NCBI GenBank assembly: GCA_002386585.1
Contig: DGIZ01000268.1
Span: 1 to 8,109, forward strand
From: Brevundimonas sp. UBA4609
GTDB lineage: Bacteria; Pseudomonadota; Alphaproteobacteria; Caulobacterales; Caulobacteraceae
Reading direction: 5' to 3'
Length of the DNA stretch: 8,109 nucleotides
In this document: one piece after another, positions 7,057 to 8,109 of the stretch
Position numbering within the stretch: the first letter of the stretch is position 1
How the letters are laid out: each line of letters starts with the position of its first letter
Program-made: the position numbers and the translations under genes
The notes under the pieces: model-generated
Database searches by the model: none
The model's input: only the letters and a program-made list of their open reading frames with translations
Told to the model about the DNA's origin: nothing

Positions 7057-7093
7057 CCGCCGGCTGAGGCTTGATCCTGCCGCGCTTTGCGCG
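7039..7093 (+). repeat. Two tandem hairpins at the gene end, REP-like or terminator
   Basis: CCTCAGCC (7039-7046) pairs with GGCTGAGG (7062-7069), and inside it GCGGC (7048-7052) pairs with GCCGC (7056-7060) across one C-C mismatch, leaving a 3-nt loop. The stop codon TAG (7054-7056) of the preceding gene lies at the loop. A second hairpin, CGCGC-TTT-GCGCG, follows at 7081-7093. No T-tract follows, so it is not a textbook terminator; the double-hairpin layout suggests a dispersed palindromic element. The rest of this intergenic stretch, to 7137, holds no gene I can see. Confidence 0.5.
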
Positions 7094-7137
7094 ACTTGAG
7101 GCTCGATTAGGGGGAGGTTGGTTTCCGCGAGGAATCC

Positions 7138-7812
7138 TCAGCCCTCCACGGTCTCGGGGTATTTGATGGCGCAGCCGTAGGGCGCGGCGTAGGCGGTCTG
7201 GACCGCGCGGCCGGCCTTGGCGTCGGCCAGGGCGGCGCGAACGAAGTTGTTGGCCCCGTCCAGATCTTCCACCTTGTTGGTCGGCCGATCGTCGATGCCG
7301 CCGACGTAGATCAGCCGCCCCTCGGGGTCGATGATCCGCATGTCGGGCGTGGTCTTGGCGTCGTAGCGCTTGCCCACCTCGCCGGTCGGATCCAGCAACA
7401 GATGGGTGAAGGCGGCCTGGTGCTTGGCCTTCCAGGCTTGCGCCTCCTCCCCCTCGACGAAGCCCTGGGTTCCCGGCGACGAGGAGATGATGGTCAGCCA
7501 GACCACGCCGTCGGCGGTCGCCTCGCGCTGCAGGGCCTGCATGGCCCCGCTGTAGTGTTTCTTCACGAAGGGACAGCCTTCGTTGGTCCATTCCAGAACG
7601 ACCGTCTTGCCGCGGAAGTCGGCCAGCGACCGCTGATGGCCCTCGGCGTCGACCAGGGTGAAGGCGGGGGCCGTTTCGCCGGGGGCTGGCGCTTCGATCG
7701 CCTCGGGGGCGACAGCGGCGGTCTCGGACCGCTCCGGCGATGCGGCGGGTTGCTGCTGGCAGGCGGCGAGCAGCAGGAGGGAGGCGGAGGCGGCGGTCAG
7801 CAGGCGGAACAT
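7138..7812 (-). CDS. Redoxin (AhpC/TSA-type thioredoxin-fold) lipoprotein
   Basis: A 224-residue envelope lipoprotein with a thioredoxin-like fold. The signal peptide ends in the lipobox LAAC (Cys18 is lipidated), followed by a Gln/Pro/Ala/Glu-rich tether to about residue 45. The redoxin domain contains PAFTLVDAEGHQRSLADFRGK (49-69), the active-site strand VVLEWTNEGCPFVKKHY (71-87) with a single cysteine, Cys80, in place of CxxC, and the cis-Pro loop KTTPDMRI (153-160). A second cysteine, Cys214, lies in the conserved-looking tail PYGCAIKY. Cys80 is thus the likely peroxidatic or reactive residue, with Cys214 a possible resolving partner. The start at 7812 has AAGGAG 6 nt upstream. It lies 23 nt after the DsbD-like gene, almost certainly in one operon, so DsbD probably keeps it reduced. 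A peroxidase or thiol reductase role in the periplasm is inferred; the substrate is unknown. Confidence 0.9.
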   Translation of the reverse strand: MFRLLTAASASLLLLAACQQQPAASPERSETAAVAPEAIEAPAPGETAPAFTLVDAEGHQRSLADFRGKTVVLEWTNEGCPFVKKHYSGAMQALQREATADGVVWLTIISSSPGTQGFVEGEEAQAWKAKHQAAFTHLLLDPTGEVGKRYDAKTTPDMRIIDPEGRLIYVGGIDDRPTNKVEDLDGANNFVRAALADAKAGRAVQTAYAAPYGCAIKYPETVEG

Positions 7813-7835
7813 GGCGGTCTCCTTGGGATGAAAAG

Positions 7836-8109
7836 TCAGCGGTCGGCGGCGTCCTTCAGGGCGTCGACGACGACGCCCTCGGTCAGCAACTGCGGCAGGA
7901 TGCGCGGCTCGGCCCGGCCCGGCGCATAGACGAGGTAGAGGGGCACGCCCGAGCGGCCGTGGCGTTGCAGCTCGGCGGTGATGGCGTCGTCGCGGCGCGT
8001 CCAGTCGCCGACCAGATAGACGGCGTTCGCCTGCTCCAGCGCTTCAGTCGTGCGGGTCGAGGACAGGGCGGCGCCCTCATTGAGCTTGCAGGTCACGCAC
8101 CAGTCGGCG
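7836..8109 (-). CDS. DsbD/ScsB-like thiol:disulfide interchange protein, C-terminal fragment (gene continues beyond the right edge)
   Basis: The last 90 residues of a larger protein, open through the right edge. They form the C-terminal periplasmic thioredoxin domain of a DsbD-type membrane reductase: ADWCVTCKLNE carries the CxxC redox pair typical of this domain, DWTRRDDAITAEL corresponds to the central strand and helix, and SGVPLYLVYAPG holds the cis-Pro beside the active site, followed by LPQLLTEG and a terminal helix. The family moves electrons from cytoplasmic thioredoxin through the membrane domain to periplasmic partners. The membrane and N-terminal domains would lie outside the window, so the choice between DsbD and ScsB is not settled. 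A GTG at 8096 could be mistaken for a start but lies inside the CxxC motif, so it is an internal codon. The redoxin lipoprotein 23 nt downstream is a likely partner. Confidence 0.93.
   Translation of the reverse strand, partial: ADWCVTCKLNEGAALSSTRTTEALEQANAVYLVGDWTRRDDAITAELQRHGRSGVPLYLVYAPGRAEPRILPQLLTEGVVVDALKDAADR

Overview
This is a GC-rich stretch of chromosome from an alphaproteobacterium, most likely a member of the Caulobacteraceae and probably Brevundimonas or a close relative. The assignment rests on gene content and protein style (CIRCE-controlled groESL, a DUF4260 protein, short secreted proteins with Ala-rich signal peptides, dispersed palindromic repeats). No rRNA or other taxonomic marker is present, so it is an inference.

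Left part (1-1433): the N-terminus of a secreted protein runs off the left edge on the minus strand. Upstream of it lies a probable 49-codon small gene with a near-perfect Shine-Dalgarno. A divergent GcvA-type LysR regulator (489-1433, +) follows. A symmetrical T-N11-A box covers the regulator's own start codon, and a 9-bp tandem repeat sits in the shared promoter region. The leader between the small gene and the secreted-protein gene contains two mutually exclusive sets of hairpins.

Middle part (1434-4432): two inverted copies of a 51-nt palindromic (REP-like) element and the groEL terminator separate lysR from groEL. The groES-groEL operon (minus strand) is preceded by a sigma70/sigma32-like promoter and an imperfect CIRCE operator, so HrcA control is expected. 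Divergent from groES is a secreted glycine-zipper protein with a Tyr/Arg-rich tail, which ends at a bidirectional terminator.

Right part (4433-8109): glucose-6-phosphate isomerase (pgi) and a DUF4260 membrane protein form a minus-strand pair overlapping by four bases (GTGA). Divergent from pgi is a 158-residue secreted protein of unknown function whose stop codon lies in the loop of a strong hairpin. At the right edge is a minus-strand redox operon: the C-terminal thioredoxin domain of a DsbD/ScsB-like transmembrane reductase (cut by the window), followed 23 nt later by a lipoprotein of the AhpC/TSA (redoxin) fold. The pair plausibly passes reducing power from the cytoplasm to the periplasm.

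Most of the window is ordinary core-genome content. I found no convincing new multi-gene system. The items most worth checking are the regulatory and repeat structures: the LysR box over its own start, the alternative leader hairpins, the covarying REP pair, and the repeat-donated stop codon.
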